Below are positions 1-9,285 of a stretch of DNA of 64,000 bases, one piece after another. Position 1 is the first letter of the stretch. Each line of letters opens with the position of its first letter. Source of the stretch: Mesorhizobium sp. ORS 3324 (GTDB lineage: Bacteria > Pseudomonadota > Alphaproteobacteria > Rhizobiales > Rhizobiaceae); NCBI GenBank assembly GCA_000824825.2, contig LM655246.1, positions 22,468 to 86,467 on the forward strand. Reading direction: 5' to 3'. The notes beneath the pieces are model-generated. The model saw nothing but the letters and a program-made list of their open reading frames with translations. It did no database searches and had not been told where the DNA came from. The translations under genes and the position numbers were made by a program.

Positions 1-655
1 GGATCAGCGAGGCGGCCAGCACCGGCGTCGCCAGCACCATCACCAGGCTCGTGGCGTAGAGCGTCCAGACGAATATGGGCAGGCGGAACCAGGTAAGGCC
101 CGGGGCGCGCAGCGTATGCACAGTGACGATGAAATTGATGCCAGTCATGATCGTTGAGAAGCCGACGATGAAAACGCCGAGCGCAGCCGTTGATACGAAA
201 CCGTTGGCGTAAAGCGTCGACAGTGGCGTGTAAAAAGTCCAACCGGTATCGACGCCGCCCGCGACGACCGAAAAAAGCGCGAACAAGCTGCCGAAGATAA
301 AGACATACCAACTGGCAAGGTTGAGGCGCGGGAAAGCGAGGTCGCGCGCGCCAATCATCAGCGGCAGCAGGAAATTGCCTAATGTCGCCGGGATCGACGG
401 CACCAGGAAGAACCAGACCATGATAATGCCATGTAGCGAAAAGAGGCGATTATAGATGTCGTCCGCGACGAGATCGCCGGCAGGCGTTGCCAATTCGACC
501 CGCATCAGCACGGCCATTGCGCCACCGAGAAAGAAAAAGGCTGTCAGCGAAACCAGATAAAGCCATGCTACGCGCTTGTGGTCAGTGGTAAGAAGCCAGG
601 CGCCGGGACTGCTGCCCTCCGCCAGATAAGTGCTCGGCATCATTGCGCTGGTCAT
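1..655 (-). CDS. coxA: Cytochrome c oxidase subunit I, caa3/aa3 type (N-terminal part, cut by window edge)
   Basis: Catalytic heme-copper subunit of a terminal oxidase; it reduces O2 to water and pumps protons in the inner membrane. About 218 codons are visible. They contain the first transmembrane helix after HKRVAWLYL, the heme-ligand region LFSLHGIIMVWFF and the segment LLPLMIGARDLAFPRLN, all typical of subunit I. The start ATG at 655 overlaps the coxB stop as ATGA, so translation is coupled. It is the last visible gene of the actA-coxA operon; the rest of subunit I, and probably subunit III, lie beyond base 1. A second subunit I gene is at 47727-49640. Family assignment is firm. Confidence 0.93.
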   Translation of the reverse strand, partial: MTSAMMPSTYLAEGSSPGAWLLTTDHKRVAWLYLVSLTAFFFLGGAMAVLMRVELATPAGDLVADDIYNRLFSLHGIIMVWFFLVPSIPATLGNFLLPLMIGARDLAFPRLNLASWYVFIFGSLFALFSVVAGGVDTGWTFYTPLSTLYANGFVSTAALGVFIVGFSTIMTGINFIVTVHTLRAPGLTWFRLPIFVWTLYATSLVMVLATPVLAASLI

Positions 656-1605
656 GTCTTTGTTCCCGCGCTTGGTCGAGGCGAAAGCGATTTGAGATAG
701 GCAAGCAGCATCTGAAGCTCGCCTTCGTCGATCAGTCCGTCGAAGCTTGGCATCACCGGCTCGTATCCAGCTGCGATCTCCTTGTTGGGATTGAGGATCG
801 AGTCACGCAGATAACGCTCATCGGCAATGACCGTCTGCTGGTTGGCAAGCGCCACTGGCCTGCCGAATATACCTTCCAGGACAGGCGCCCTCACCTTGCT
901 GCCTGCACCGTGACAACCTGAGCAGCCGAGCGCTCGAAACAGCTTCTCGCCGCTTGCCGCGAGAGTGTCGCCCTCGCCCTGGCCGTTCAGCCAAGATGTG
1001 TATTGCTCAGGCGCCATTACTGTCACCCAGCCCCCCATTTCGGAATGTTGGGTTCCGCAATATTGGGCGCAGAACAGGTGATAGCGGCCAGGCTCGGTGG
1101 CGATGAACCAAATATGCGTTGTTCGGCCAGGCACCGCGTCCTGCTTGATGCGAAAAGCCGGCACATAGAAGGAGTGAATGACGTCCTGTGCTGCGAGCGA
1201 CACCACAACAGCCTTGCCAACAGGGACGTGCAATTCGTTGATTTCGCGCTGTCCGCCAGGATGGCGGAACTCCCACATCCACTGCTTGCCGAGGCCCGTG
1301 ATCTCGAGGGCGTCCGCCGGCGGATGTTCGCGGCGGACGAACAGCACCGCGCCCCAGCCGAAGAAGATGAAGGCGATGATCAGGCTGGCCGTGGTCCAGG
1401 CAATCTCCAGCGCCATGGTTCGGGAACGCCTACCGGTCCTGTCCGCAGGCGAGCCGACGCGATACTTGACCGCGTATCCGACAACGAGGCCGGTCAGCGA
1501 CAGGCCGAGAACGACCGCGAAGGCGAGCAGCGTATAAAATAGCGCATCGACATGGCCGGCTTCTGACGATGCTTCCTGCGGGAAGAAAGGAACGCCGAAG
1601 CTCAT
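652..1605 (-). CDS. coxB: Cytochrome c oxidase subunit II with fused cytochrome c domain (caa3 type)
   Basis: 317 aa. Two N-terminal membrane helices are followed by a cupredoxin CuA domain, with ligands in VIHSFYVP and CAQYCGTQHSEM, and then a C-terminal cytochrome c domain with heme motif CSGCH. It therefore takes electrons from a cytochrome and passes them through heme c and CuA to subunit I. I chose the ATG at 1605 (MSFGVPFFPQ) because it overlaps the sco stop as ATGA and has a GGGGGG/GAG ribosome site. An in-frame ATG at 1629 would add eight residues. Unlike the second CoxB at 49637, this copy keeps its heme domain intact. Confidence 0.93.
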   Translation of the reverse strand: MSFGVPFFPQEASSEAGHVDALFYTLLAFAVVLGLSLTGLVVGYAVKYRVGSPADRTGRRSRTMALEIAWTTASLIIAFIFFGWGAVLFVRREHPPADALEITGLGKQWMWEFRHPGGQREINELHVPVGKAVVVSLAAQDVIHSFYVPAFRIKQDAVPGRTTHIWFIATEPGRYHLFCAQYCGTQHSEMGGWVTVMAPEQYTSWLNGQGEGDTLAASGEKLFRALGCSGCHGAGSKVRAPVLEGIFGRPVALANQQTVIADERYLRDSILNPNKEIAAGYEPVMPSFDGLIDEGELQMLLAYLKSLSPRPSAGTKT

Positions 1606-2354
1606 CTCGCCCCCCTGCGCGTCAGCCAAAGCACGGTCGCGGCTAAGCCGACCACTGTCACCAGACTCGCCAGTTTCAGTGCGGCCCAGATCGCCGGCGA
1701 ATACTGCCCTTTCGAACTGTCGAAGCCGGCGCAGAGAAGGAAAATCTGATCGGCCACCGACCCAAGCTTGCCGGCGGATGCCTCGACAAGCGCGAGCTCA
1801 AGATCGCGCGGCGTAAATGTCAGCGCCGGTAGAACCTGCGCGATCCGCCCGGCAGGTGTCAGCGCGATGACCGCGATGGGATGGACGAATTGATCGACGC
1901 CCTTGCGCCGGTCGAAGGTGATGCCGGCTTCACCGGCGAGAGCAGCGCCCGCGCCATCTCTGCTGGTTAGAAATCGCCAAGATGATAGGTCGGCTGGTCC
2001 GGCCGCGGAGGCGATTTCCATCTGCGCAGCGATCGCATCCTCGCGTGTCTCATCGGGGTCGATCGAGATGAACAGCGCTCGGTAGTCGTCCGGCCTGAGC
2101 GTCGTTTTCTTCAGATCGGAGGCGACAGCCTGCTGGGTTAGGCCGCACAGGTTGGGACATTTGTCGTAGCCGAAGATGATGAGCGCCGGATGCCCGTCCA
2201 GGGTGTCGCCGAGTGTCCGCTTCTGTCCGCCCGCATCGATGAGCTCGCGGCCGAGGCTGAGTTGTGCACCGATCTGCGGGTCGAATGTCGGTCGCTCGGC
2301 GGCCGAAGCGGCACCGGCGGCAAGGAGGCAAAACGCGACCAGCAAGGTCCTCAT
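1602..2354 (-). CDS. SCO1/SenC family copper chaperone
   Basis: 250 aa, thioredoxin-fold periplasmic protein that delivers copper to the CuA site of subunit II. It has a cleavable or anchoring signal (MRTLLVAFCLLAAG), the metal-binding motif CPNLCG and the distal histidine in FVHPIAV. There is also a C-terminal membrane helix followed by TRRGAR. The start at 2354 gives an ATGA overlap with the upstream gene; the longer open frame upstream has no signal peptide and is rejected. Its position directly before coxB fits a dedicated CuA-assembly role for this oxidase. Confidence 0.9.
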   Translation of the reverse strand: MRTLLVAFCLLAAGAASAAERPTFDPQIGAQLSLGRELIDAGGQKRTLGDTLDGHPALIIFGYDKCPNLCGLTQQAVASDLKKTTLRPDDYRALFISIDPDETREDAIAAQMEIASAAGPADLSSWRFLTSRDGAGAALAGEAGITFDRRKGVDQFVHPIAVIALTPAGRIAQVLPALTFTPRDLELALVEASAGKLGSVADQIFLLCAGFDSSKGQYSPAIWAALKLASLVTVVGLAATVLWLTRRGAR

Positions 2355-2791
2355 CGCCCTGCCCCGCTCTGCCCCTGACAGTTTTTGACCTGCGGTGCAC
2401 GAGGTACAGCGGCGGTGATCAAGGCGCAGCTGCTGTTCGGCGCCGCCGCGTTGGCGTGTTGCGACCAGTCCGGCAAGCCATTGCTGACCACCGCCCGCAT
2501 GGCATCCTCGATCGGAATGCGAGCGATGCCTGAGTTGCGATCGACCCAGCCGAGCATTTTGAGCTGGCGATCTTCCTCGGCGCGGAAGGCGACCAGATCC
2601 TGTCGTGGCGCGCGCTGCAGTTGCGGGCCTTCGGGGTGCGTGTTGGCCGAGAACGGCAGCCACGCAGGCTTGGTGTCGAAGGCGAGCTTGATGGCGATAG
2701 CGCCTAACACGATAAACAGCAGCAGTCCGGCTGCGAAGGCTAGTAGCGCGCGTGGCCAGACATCACGCGTCTCGGCATGCGCTCTAGCCAT
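2351..2791 (-). CDS. Small membrane-anchored protein of the ACIII-caa3 operon, unknown function
   Basis: 146 aa. One N-terminal transmembrane helix (ALLAFAAGLLLFIVLGAIAI) is followed by a hydrophilic periplasmic part containing a GWVDRNSGIARIPIEDAM segment and two C-terminal cysteines. It overlaps actF by 8 bases and the sco gene by 4. It sits between complex III and oxidase genes, where some operons carry an extra small subunit (ActG); I cannot claim homology to that. The segment resembles the short region that precedes the heme site in some oxidase-linked proteins, but there is no CxxCH here. Function not recognised. Confidence 0.8.
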   Translation of the reverse strand: MARAHAETRDVWPRALLAFAAGLLLFIVLGAIAIKLAFDTKPAWLPFSANTHPEGPQLQRAPRQDLVAFRAEEDRQLKMLGWVDRNSGIARIPIEDAMRAVVSNGLPDWSQHANAAAPNSSCALITAAVPRAPQVKNCQGQSGAGR

Positions 2792-3899
2792 GGGCGGCCT
2801 CCCGCTTCCAAAGTGACATGCGGTCGGGCCGGCGGTAAAGGAAGATGAAAAGTGCGAGCCACAACCCACCCATTCCCACCCACGCGACGACATCGTGCCA
2901 CAGCGAGATCGGCCCGTGGGCCAATAGCGGCGGACGCAACCGCCAGAAGACATCGGCGAAATGCCCGGCGAGCGTCGCGCTCGCAAGACCGAGCAGGCCG
3001 GCATGAGCGCGCTTCAGCTGCCGGCTCAGCAATCCTGCGAAGGCAAGGACGTTCAGGCCAATCAGCAGCCACAGCACATACTGCCAACCATTGTGGCCAC
3101 GAACGACATACCAATGAATTTCGTCCGGTAGGTCGCCGCCCCAGATCACCAGCCATTGCATGAAGGCGAGATAGACCCAAGTCAGCAAGAAACCGAGCAG
3201 CATATTGGCGAGGTCTTCGCTCAACGCGACGTCCTCTTTTGCCCCCGGCATGACGTCAACCGCCCGCCTTGCCGCCAGTACGATGATCGCCAGCGCAAAG
3301 GCAGCTACCACTTGCGCCGCGGCTTCATAGAGCGCGAAAACGGTCGAGGTGAATTCCGGCTCGAGCGAGAGCATCCAGTCGGTCGAAAAGACGCTCACGG
3401 CAAGCCCATGGAGGATCAGGCCGACACCATATCTCTTGCCGTTTCGACCCATCTGGTGGTCCCGGCCAGCGGTCGAGCCGAGCGCGATCCAGATCAGAAC
3501 CAGCCAGATCGCGATGCAGCCTACGAAACGCAGCAGGAAGAACTCGACATTGAGATAGGCAAGCTTCTCGCGCACCGTTTCGGGCAGCGTGGCTGGATCG
3601 GCCCCAGCCCATGGGAAAACGAGGCCGAGCCTTGTCAGCACAGGCACGAAAAAAATCAACGCCAGCGGCAAAGTGGCCGTCATGGCCCGCAGTGGCTCCC
3701 GGACAGCCCTGCCCCAACTTCCGCCGGTCAGCCCGTGCACCATCAATATCGTCAGCGCGCCGAGCGGCAGGCCGAGCATGAATACGGCTGCCGCAAGCCA
3801 CGCGCCAAGCATGGCCTTGGCATCGAGCCACGCTCCCGCCGCGCAGCAAACCAGGCCGGCGATGCCGGCAATCAGGATACCTTGTTCGAAGCGGCTCAC
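2784..3899 (-). CDS. actF: Alternative complex III quinol:cytochrome c/HiPIP oxidoreductase, subunit ActF
   Basis: 371 aa polytopic membrane protein with roughly ten hydrophobic segments. It belongs to the ActF/NrfD-like quinone-binding family, the second large membrane subunit of alternative complex III. Visible landmarks are the N-terminal hairpin, a charged loop before a NVEFFLLRFVGCIAIWL helix, and STDWMLSLEPEFTSTVFALY, which matches the conserved ActF loop near a helix. It overlaps actE by 4 bases and the downstream small gene by 8. It works with ActC to oxidise membrane quinol. Confidence 0.9.
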   Translation of the reverse strand: MSRFEQGILIAGIAGLVCCAAGAWLDAKAMLGAWLAAAVFMLGLPLGALTILMVHGLTGGSWGRAVREPLRAMTATLPLALIFFVPVLTRLGLVFPWAGADPATLPETVREKLAYLNVEFFLLRFVGCIAIWLVLIWIALGSTAGRDHQMGRNGKRYGVGLILHGLAVSVFSTDWMLSLEPEFTSTVFALYEAAAQVVAAFALAIIVLAARRAVDVMPGAKEDVALSEDLANMLLGFLLTWVYLAFMQWLVIWGGDLPDEIHWYVVRGHNGWQYVLWLLIGLNVLAFAGLLSRQLKRAHAGLLGLASATLAGHFADVFWRLRPPLLAHGPISLWHDVVAWVGMGGLWLALFIFLYRRPDRMSLWKREAAHG

Positions 3900-4438
3900 G
3901 GCTTTGCCTCCGCTTCAAGCCGTGCGCGCAGGCTTTGCGGGAGCGCAGCCACCGGGGCGGCGCGCGAAAACTGCAGCGCGCGGATATAGGCGACGATCGC
4001 CCAACGGTCCGGTGGCGGCACGCGTGCTGCGTACGAATACATGGCACCATAACCGTTCGTGATGACATCGTAGAAATGTTGGTTGGAAGCCTTCCTCAGC
4101 ACATCCTGATGATAGCTCGGCGGCGCCGGAAAACCCCGCTCGACGATGATGCCGTGACCGTCGCCGGTGCGGCCGTGACAGGGTGAACAGAAGATCTCGA
4201 AGCGCTGTTGGCCTCGCCGCAGCAGTTCGATCGTGACCGGATAAGGCAAGACGGTCGGCGGCGGCGAAAGATCCGCATCGTGCGCGACAGTGCCCTCGAC
4301 CGGGGTCCGCGCCGACATGCCGTCGGCGAACTGATTGCTCGCTTCCAATGGATCATAGCGCGGCTGATCCTCCATGTCCTGACGGCAGCCCGCAACAAAC
4401 AGTGCGCCGAGGATCAGCATTGCGGGCAGGCCGTTCAT
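3896..4438 (-). CDS. actE: Alternative complex III monoheme cytochrome c lipoprotein, ActE
   Basis: 180 aa. It has a lipoprotein signal with lipobox FVAGC near residue 18 and one heme motif CSPCH around residue 84. A YSYAARVPPPDRWAIVAYI segment, typical of the C-terminal part of monoheme cytochrome c domains in ActE, supplies the likely axial ligand region. It is expected to hand electrons from the ActA/ActB redox arm to the caa3 oxidase. Start and stop overlap the neighbouring act genes as ATGA. Confidence 0.9.
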   Translation of the reverse strand: MNGLPAMLILGALFVAGCRQDMEDQPRYDPLEASNQFADGMSARTPVEGTVAHDADLSPPPTVLPYPVTIELLRRGQQRFEIFCSPCHGRTGDGHGIIVERGFPAPPSYHQDVLRKASNQHFYDVITNGYGAMYSYAARVPPPDRWAIVAYIRALQFSRAAPVAALPQSLRARLEAEAKP

Positions 4439-4962
4439 GCCTCGATCTCTTCGACGGATTCGGCGCCGAGGCGCCTCAGTTGGCCCTTGGTGACGCCCTT
4501 GCGGTATTTGGGGTCGGCCGTTTCCACCAGAAGATGGAATTTGCCGCCCCGCGCATAGCCGAAGCCCTCAGCGTTGAAAACTGGATGATGGTAGCAAGGC
4601 AGCCCATTGGCTGCGAGCATGCCGAAGAAGGCGGCGAACGCCGCGCCAAGGATGCCCGCCTCGAAGGCGATGACCAGGAAGGGTGGCCAGGAATGCAGCG
4701 GCCGTCCGCCGACATTGATCGGATAGTCGATCTCGACCGAATAAAGGATCAGCGCGTAGGCCAAGGCGGCGCTGGCGATTCCACCGGCCAGCACAATCCA
4801 GGGCAATCGGGAGCCGCGGATCTCCAATATCTGGTCCAGTTCCTTGATCGGAAATGGCGAGAAGGCGTCCATGTGGCGATAGCCACGATCACGCATGCCG
4901 CCTGCTGCCTCGACGAGTGCTTCGGGCTCGCCAAACACAGCCAAGATGCCGTAGAGGCTCAT
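4435..4962 (-). CDS. actD: Alternative complex III subunit ActD (DUF3341)
   Basis: 175 aa. It has a short cytoplasmic N-terminal domain with a MSLYGILAVFGEPEALVEAA start, two transmembrane helices and a C-terminal domain containing AADPKYR-like residues, the usual ActD layout. It is a structural membrane subunit of complex III without cofactors. Four-base overlaps on both sides tie it to actC and actE. Confidence 0.88.
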   Translation of the reverse strand: MSLYGILAVFGEPEALVEAAGGMRDRGYRHMDAFSPFPIKELDQILEIRGSRLPWIVLAGGIASAALAYALILYSVEIDYPINVGGRPLHSWPPFLVIAFEAGILGAAFAAFFGMLAANGLPCYHHPVFNAEGFGYARGGKFHLLVETADPKYRKGVTKGQLRRLGAESVEEIEA

Positions 4963-6317
4963 CGGATCTTGCCCTTCTCTTCAGCTAGTTCCTCGATTTC
5001 GAAGATTGTGATCGCTGGCAGGATACGGATGAACAGGAAGACGAGCGCGAAGAAGGTGCCGATCGAGCCGAACAGGATGCCGAAATCGAGTCCTGTCAGC
5101 GACTGCTCGCCCCACGCAGGGGGCAGGTAGTCACGGCTCGGCCCGGTGACAACGATGATGTAGCGCTCTATCCACATGCCGACGTTGATGGCCAGGGCGA
5201 TCGCAAACAGAAGCGGCATGGTGCGCCTTATGCTGCGGAACCAAAGCAACTGCAGCACACCGCAGTTCAAGCCGAGCATCACCCAGAACAGCTGCGCATA
5301 GGGACCGAGGGCGCGCTCAATCATCATGGTGCGCTCGTAAGGCTTGCCGGAATACCAGGCGAAGAACGCCTCCGAGACGTAGCCGTAGGCAACGACCATG
5401 CCGGCCGCGATCATCAGCTTGGCGGCATTGTCCATATGCCTGACCGTGATCAGGTCTTCGACTGAAAAGGCCCAGCGCAAGGGAATGGCAATGGTGAGCA
5501 CCATGGCGAAGCCGGAGAGCAGCGCGCCGGCGACGAAATAGGGCGGGAAAATCGTCGAGTGATAGCCGGGAGTGATCGCGAAGGTGAAATCGAGCGAGAC
5601 GATCGAATGCACCGAAACGACAAGCGGCGTGGCCAGTGCGGCGAGCAGGAAATAGGCGGTCTGGTAGCGCGCCCAATGGAAGGCCGAGCCGCGCCAGCCC
5701 AAGGCTAATATCCCATAGAACAGCTGAACCGGTCGCGATTGCGCCCGGTCCCGCAGCACTGCGAGGTCGGGCAGCAGCCCCAGATACCAGAACAGCAGCG
5801 AGACGGTCGCGTAAGTGGCGATTGCCGCAAAATCCCACACCAGCGGACTGCGCCATTGCGGCCAATGCATATGCACGTTGGGCAGCGGCAGCAGCCAATA
5901 GAAGAACCACGGCCGGCCGAGGTGCAGGATCGGGAACAGCCCGGCCATGGCAACGGCAAACAGCGTCATTGCCTCGGCAAAGCGGTTAATCGAGGCCCGC
6001 CATGGTTGGCGCAACAGCAGAAGCACCGCCGAGATCAGTGTGCCGGCATGGCCGATGCCGATCCACCAGACGAAATTGGAGATCATCGTGCCCCATGCCA
6101 CCGGGATATCGATGCCGTAGGCGCCGACGCCGACCGCGATCAGGTAGGTGATGGAATAAAGGAACACCAGCACAAGCAGGAAGCAGACGAAGAATGCCGT
6201 CCAGAAATGGCGTGGCAGCCGGCCGCTGAGCACGATCGAGCCGATGCGCCCGCTGATCTCAGGAAAATCATGCCGACCACGCAGGACGGGCGGGCTGGTG
6301 GCGCTCACGTCAGCCAT
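4959..6317 (-). CDS. actC: Alternative complex III quinone-binding membrane subunit ActC (NrfD/PsrC family)
   Basis: 452 aa polytopic protein of the NrfD/PsrC type, with about ten helices. It carries the region WWIGIGHAGTLISAVLLLL, which in the family lies at the quinol site, and a GKPYERTMM loop. I chose ATG 6317 (MADVSATSPP), which overlaps the actB stop by 8 bases, over an in-frame ATG at 6341. It should oxidise quinol and pass electrons to the iron-sulfur domain of ActB. Confidence 0.9.
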   Translation of the reverse strand: MADVSATSPPVLRGRHDFPEISGRIGSIVLSGRLPRHFWTAFFVCFLLVLVFLYSITYLIAVGVGAYGIDIPVAWGTMISNFVWWIGIGHAGTLISAVLLLLRQPWRASINRFAEAMTLFAVAMAGLFPILHLGRPWFFYWLLPLPNVHMHWPQWRSPLVWDFAAIATYATVSLLFWYLGLLPDLAVLRDRAQSRPVQLFYGILALGWRGSAFHWARYQTAYFLLAALATPLVVSVHSIVSLDFTFAITPGYHSTIFPPYFVAGALLSGFAMVLTIAIPLRWAFSVEDLITVRHMDNAAKLMIAAGMVVAYGYVSEAFFAWYSGKPYERTMMIERALGPYAQLFWVMLGLNCGVLQLLWFRSIRRTMPLLFAIALAINVGMWIERYIIVVTGPSRDYLPPAWGEQSLTGLDFGILFGSIGTFFALVFLFIRILPAITIFEIEELAEEKGKIR

Positions 6318-9285
6318 CGCTCGCCTCGCCAGGCCGGGCAAGCTTGCCGTTCGGATTGCCGATCTTGCCGAGATATGTCGTGCGCGGGCGGGTGTTCAGT
6401 TCTTCGAGCAGCGCGTAGTTCTGCGGAGCGCTCTTCTCGCGCGCGACATGCGAATCCTTCCTGTTGAGATCGCCGAAGGTGATGGCCCGTGTTGGGCACG
6501 CCTGCTGGCAAGCGGTAACGACCTCGTCATCGGCGATCGGGCGGTTCTCGATCTGAGCCTGGATGCGCCTGGCGTTGATGCGCTGAACGCAATAGGTGCA
6601 TTTCTCCATGACGCCGCGGGAGCGCACGCTGACGTTTGGATTGTGCACCGCCTGTTCAGGCCCGGCTTCCTCCTTGTCGAACGATTGGTGGTCGAGGAAG
6701 TTGAAGCGCCGAACCTTGTAGGGACAGTTCTGCGAGCAGTAGCGCGTGCCGATGCAGCGGTTGTAGATCTGGGCGTTCAGTCCATCATGCGTGTGAACCG
6801 TCGCATTGACCGGACAAACCACTTCGCAAGGCGCCTTCTCGCAGTGCATGCATGGCACAGGCTGGAAGAAAGTTTCGGGCGCGCTGACCGGCCCGGCGTA
6901 GTAGCGGTCGATCCGTAGCCAATGCATCTCCTGGCCGCGGTCGCATTCATCGGGACCGACAGTCGCGATGTTGTTCTCCGCCTGGCAGGCCGCCACGCAA
7001 GCCATACAGCCGATACAGGCCGAAAGGTCGATCGCCATCGCCCAGGCTTCCTGGTCGTAGCGCCAGTCTGGGTAGAGCGATTCCGTCGGCGATGGCGGCG
7101 CATCCTTTCGAACGAAATGGGGATCCTGGCGGAAAGCCTCGAGCGAGGCATGTCGCACGAGCGCCCGGCCTTCCATGGCCTGATGGTGCTGCGTGGTGAT
7201 GATGCGCACGCTGTTTTCGCGTGGCTGAATGGCGGCGCCGGTCGCAACCCATTGCGCGCCTATGCGCAAACGGAAGGCGTCGTAACCTTCAGCCATCGCG
7301 GCGACAGAGCCGACCTTGCGCCCAAAGCCGAAAGACAGCGTCACCGTCTCGTCCGGATGGCCGGGCATGATCCACACCGCAGCATCGATGTCGGCGCCCT
7401 CGCCCGCGACATTGATGACCCTGCCATTCTCGATATTAAGTCGCTGCGCCGTTGCGGCTGAGATCAGAGCCGCGTTGCCCCAGACGATCTTAGTCAGTGG
7501 CCTTGGCAATTCCTGCAGCCATGATGCGTTGGCAAGACGCCCGTCGCGCAGCCAGGGATCGGCGATAAATCGAATGTCGATGCCGTCGTGATCTTCATGC
7601 CGAGGCTTCAGTCCGCCCAGATCAGGCGGCACCATCAGAGACGCGGGCCTGGCGGCGCTTTCTGCGACAACACCGTCGCGCAGCGCTTTTTTCCAGGCGC
7701 CCTCGTCGAGGGATGACCAATGTTGTCGGATGAGTGAGAGCGCATTGGTTTCGAACTGGCCGCCAAGCACAGAGAGCAGTTCATGCACGGTTTTGCCGTC
7801 GTAAAGCGGTGCGATCAGTGGCTGCACCAGTGAAACCGTGCCGTCAAAGGCACGAAGATCGCTCCAGCTTTCGAGCTCATGTGCGGCCGGCACATGCCAA
7901 TGCGCCAACAAAGCCGTCTCGTCACGATAGTGCCCGTGATGCACGAGCAGCTTCAGGAGCAAGAAGGCCCTGTGCACATCCAGGTTTATCGGCGCCGTAT
8001 GCATCGGGTTTGCACCCAGCACGACAACCGTATCGATGCTACCTTGGGCGATCGCGTCGCATAGGAGCGCCAGATCGCCATCGACGGGAATTGCATCCGG
8101 CGGCTCGATCAGTTCTATCGTATTGCCGATTGCACCTAGGCTGGCATTGACCGCAAACGCGACAGCGTGGACAAAAGCACTTTGATGAGCGCCTGGCACG
8201 ACCAGCGCATTGCGGCCTGCGGCCTTCAAATCCTCAGCCAGTGCCGCCATCCATGGGGGATCAACCGGCGATCCGGAGACGCCAGCCTGGCCGCTGAGAG
8301 TTGCACGCAGCGAGGCGGCAATGTCTTCAACCTTGCTTGGCCTGGTCGCATGTCGATGATCGGCGGCCGCACCGGTGGTCGTTGGCGTGGATTCCACGCT
8401 ATAGAGCCGGTTCATTCGGTCACCGGGATTGCGCACGCGTCGCCGAGCCGCAAAGTCTCGGGCATAGGCGAGCCGGCCTGGGCCCTCGCCAAGGAAATCA
8501 GCATCGAGACTGAAGATCACGTCTGCGCGATCGAAGCGATAGAGCGGCGCGAGCGCCGATGCGAACAGGGCGCGCGATGCCTCTCCCGCTGCCGGCGCCG
8601 CTAGCGGATCATGGCGATAGACTTTCAGTTTCGAGTAGCGCGCCTGCAAGGCGCCGACCTGCGCAGCTATGGTCGGCGATGTGCTGGCTTCGAGCAGCAG
8701 GGCGGACCCCTGCCCTTGCGAGGCCGTCCACTTCGACACGAGCGCGGCCATGGCCTTTAGGAAATCGCCATACGTTGCAGGCTCGCCGCTCTTGAGCGGC
8801 ATGCGAGAGCGGTCGGGGTCGAACAGCGTCAGCACCGCTGCCTGCATCGATGCGTCGCTCGCACCGCGCGATGCGGGATGATCGGGATTGCCCTCAACCT
8901 TGGTCGGCCGCCCTTCATGGCTTTCGATGATGGCACCGATGCCGAAGCCGTCGCTTGACAAGGTGGTGGCGTAGTAGACGGGCTTGCCCGGGACAAGCAT
9001 CTCTGGCTGACGCACATAGGGCACGATGCTTTGCGCCTTGCTGCAGGCGGCCAGGCCGCCAAGCGATAGCGAGGCGCCCATCAGCTTCAGGAGCGTGCGC
9101 CTGTTCGGTTCAGACGGCAACCGCTCTGCTATGGCTGGAAACTCGGCTTCGACGAAGCGGCGGAATTCGGCGGTGCCTGCGATCTCGTCGAAGCTGCGCC
9201 ACATATCGCGGCTTGCCGCTAGATGTCGTCGCAAGGTTGCGGTGTCGATGGCGGACAAGGGCCTTTTGTCAGCGATGGCAGACAT
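6310..9285 (-). CDS. actB: Alternative complex III iron-sulfur subunit ActB (molybdopterin-oxidoreductase-like plus 4Fe-4S domain)
   Basis: 991 aa. The N-terminal three quarters resemble a molybdopterin oxidoreductase, with a twin-arginine-like signal (RRTLLKLMGASLSLGGLAAC, around residue 42), as in ActB proteins that no longer bind molybdenum. The C-terminal quarter is a four-cluster ferredoxin domain: CIGCMACVAAC near residue 757, CMHCEKAPC near 813, CIGTRYCSQNC near 845, and CTYC plus CQQACP near 895-930. It overlaps actA by 17 bases and actC by 8. It forms the periplasmic electron wire of the complex between quinol and the cytochrome subunits. Confidence 0.92.
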   Translation of the reverse strand: MSAIADKRPLSAIDTATLRRHLAASRDMWRSFDEIAGTAEFRRFVEAEFPAIAERLPSEPNRRTLLKLMGASLSLGGLAACSKAQSIVPYVRQPEMLVPGKPVYYATTLSSDGFGIGAIIESHEGRPTKVEGNPDHPASRGASDASMQAAVLTLFDPDRSRMPLKSGEPATYGDFLKAMAALVSKWTASQGQGSALLLEASTSPTIAAQVGALQARYSKLKVYRHDPLAAPAAGEASRALFASALAPLYRFDRADVIFSLDADFLGEGPGRLAYARDFAARRRVRNPGDRMNRLYSVESTPTTTGAAADHRHATRPSKVEDIAASLRATLSGQAGVSGSPVDPPWMAALAEDLKAAGRNALVVPGAHQSAFVHAVAFAVNASLGAIGNTIELIEPPDAIPVDGDLALLCDAIAQGSIDTVVVLGANPMHTAPINLDVHRAFLLLKLLVHHGHYRDETALLAHWHVPAAHELESWSDLRAFDGTVSLVQPLIAPLYDGKTVHELLSVLGGQFETNALSLIRQHWSSLDEGAWKKALRDGVVAESAARPASLMVPPDLGGLKPRHEDHDGIDIRFIADPWLRDGRLANASWLQELPRPLTKIVWGNAALISAATAQRLNIENGRVINVAGEGADIDAAVWIMPGHPDETVTLSFGFGRKVGSVAAMAEGYDAFRLRIGAQWVATGAAIQPRENSVRIITTQHHQAMEGRALVRHASLEAFRQDPHFVRKDAPPSPTESLYPDWRYDQEAWAMAIDLSACIGCMACVAACQAENNIATVGPDECDRGQEMHWLRIDRYYAGPVSAPETFFQPVPCMHCEKAPCEVVCPVNATVHTHDGLNAQIYNRCIGTRYCSQNCPYKVRRFNFLDHQSFDKEEAGPEQAVHNPNVSVRSRGVMEKCTYCVQRINARRIQAQIENRPIADDEVVTACQQACPTRAITFGDLNRKDSHVAREKSAPQNYALLEELNTRPRTTYLGKIGNPNGKLARPGEASDG

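Noticed and set aside
3156..3989. Plus-strand frame inside the actF/actE region
   Set aside because: Gln/Arg-rich shadow of membrane-protein genes on the other strand.
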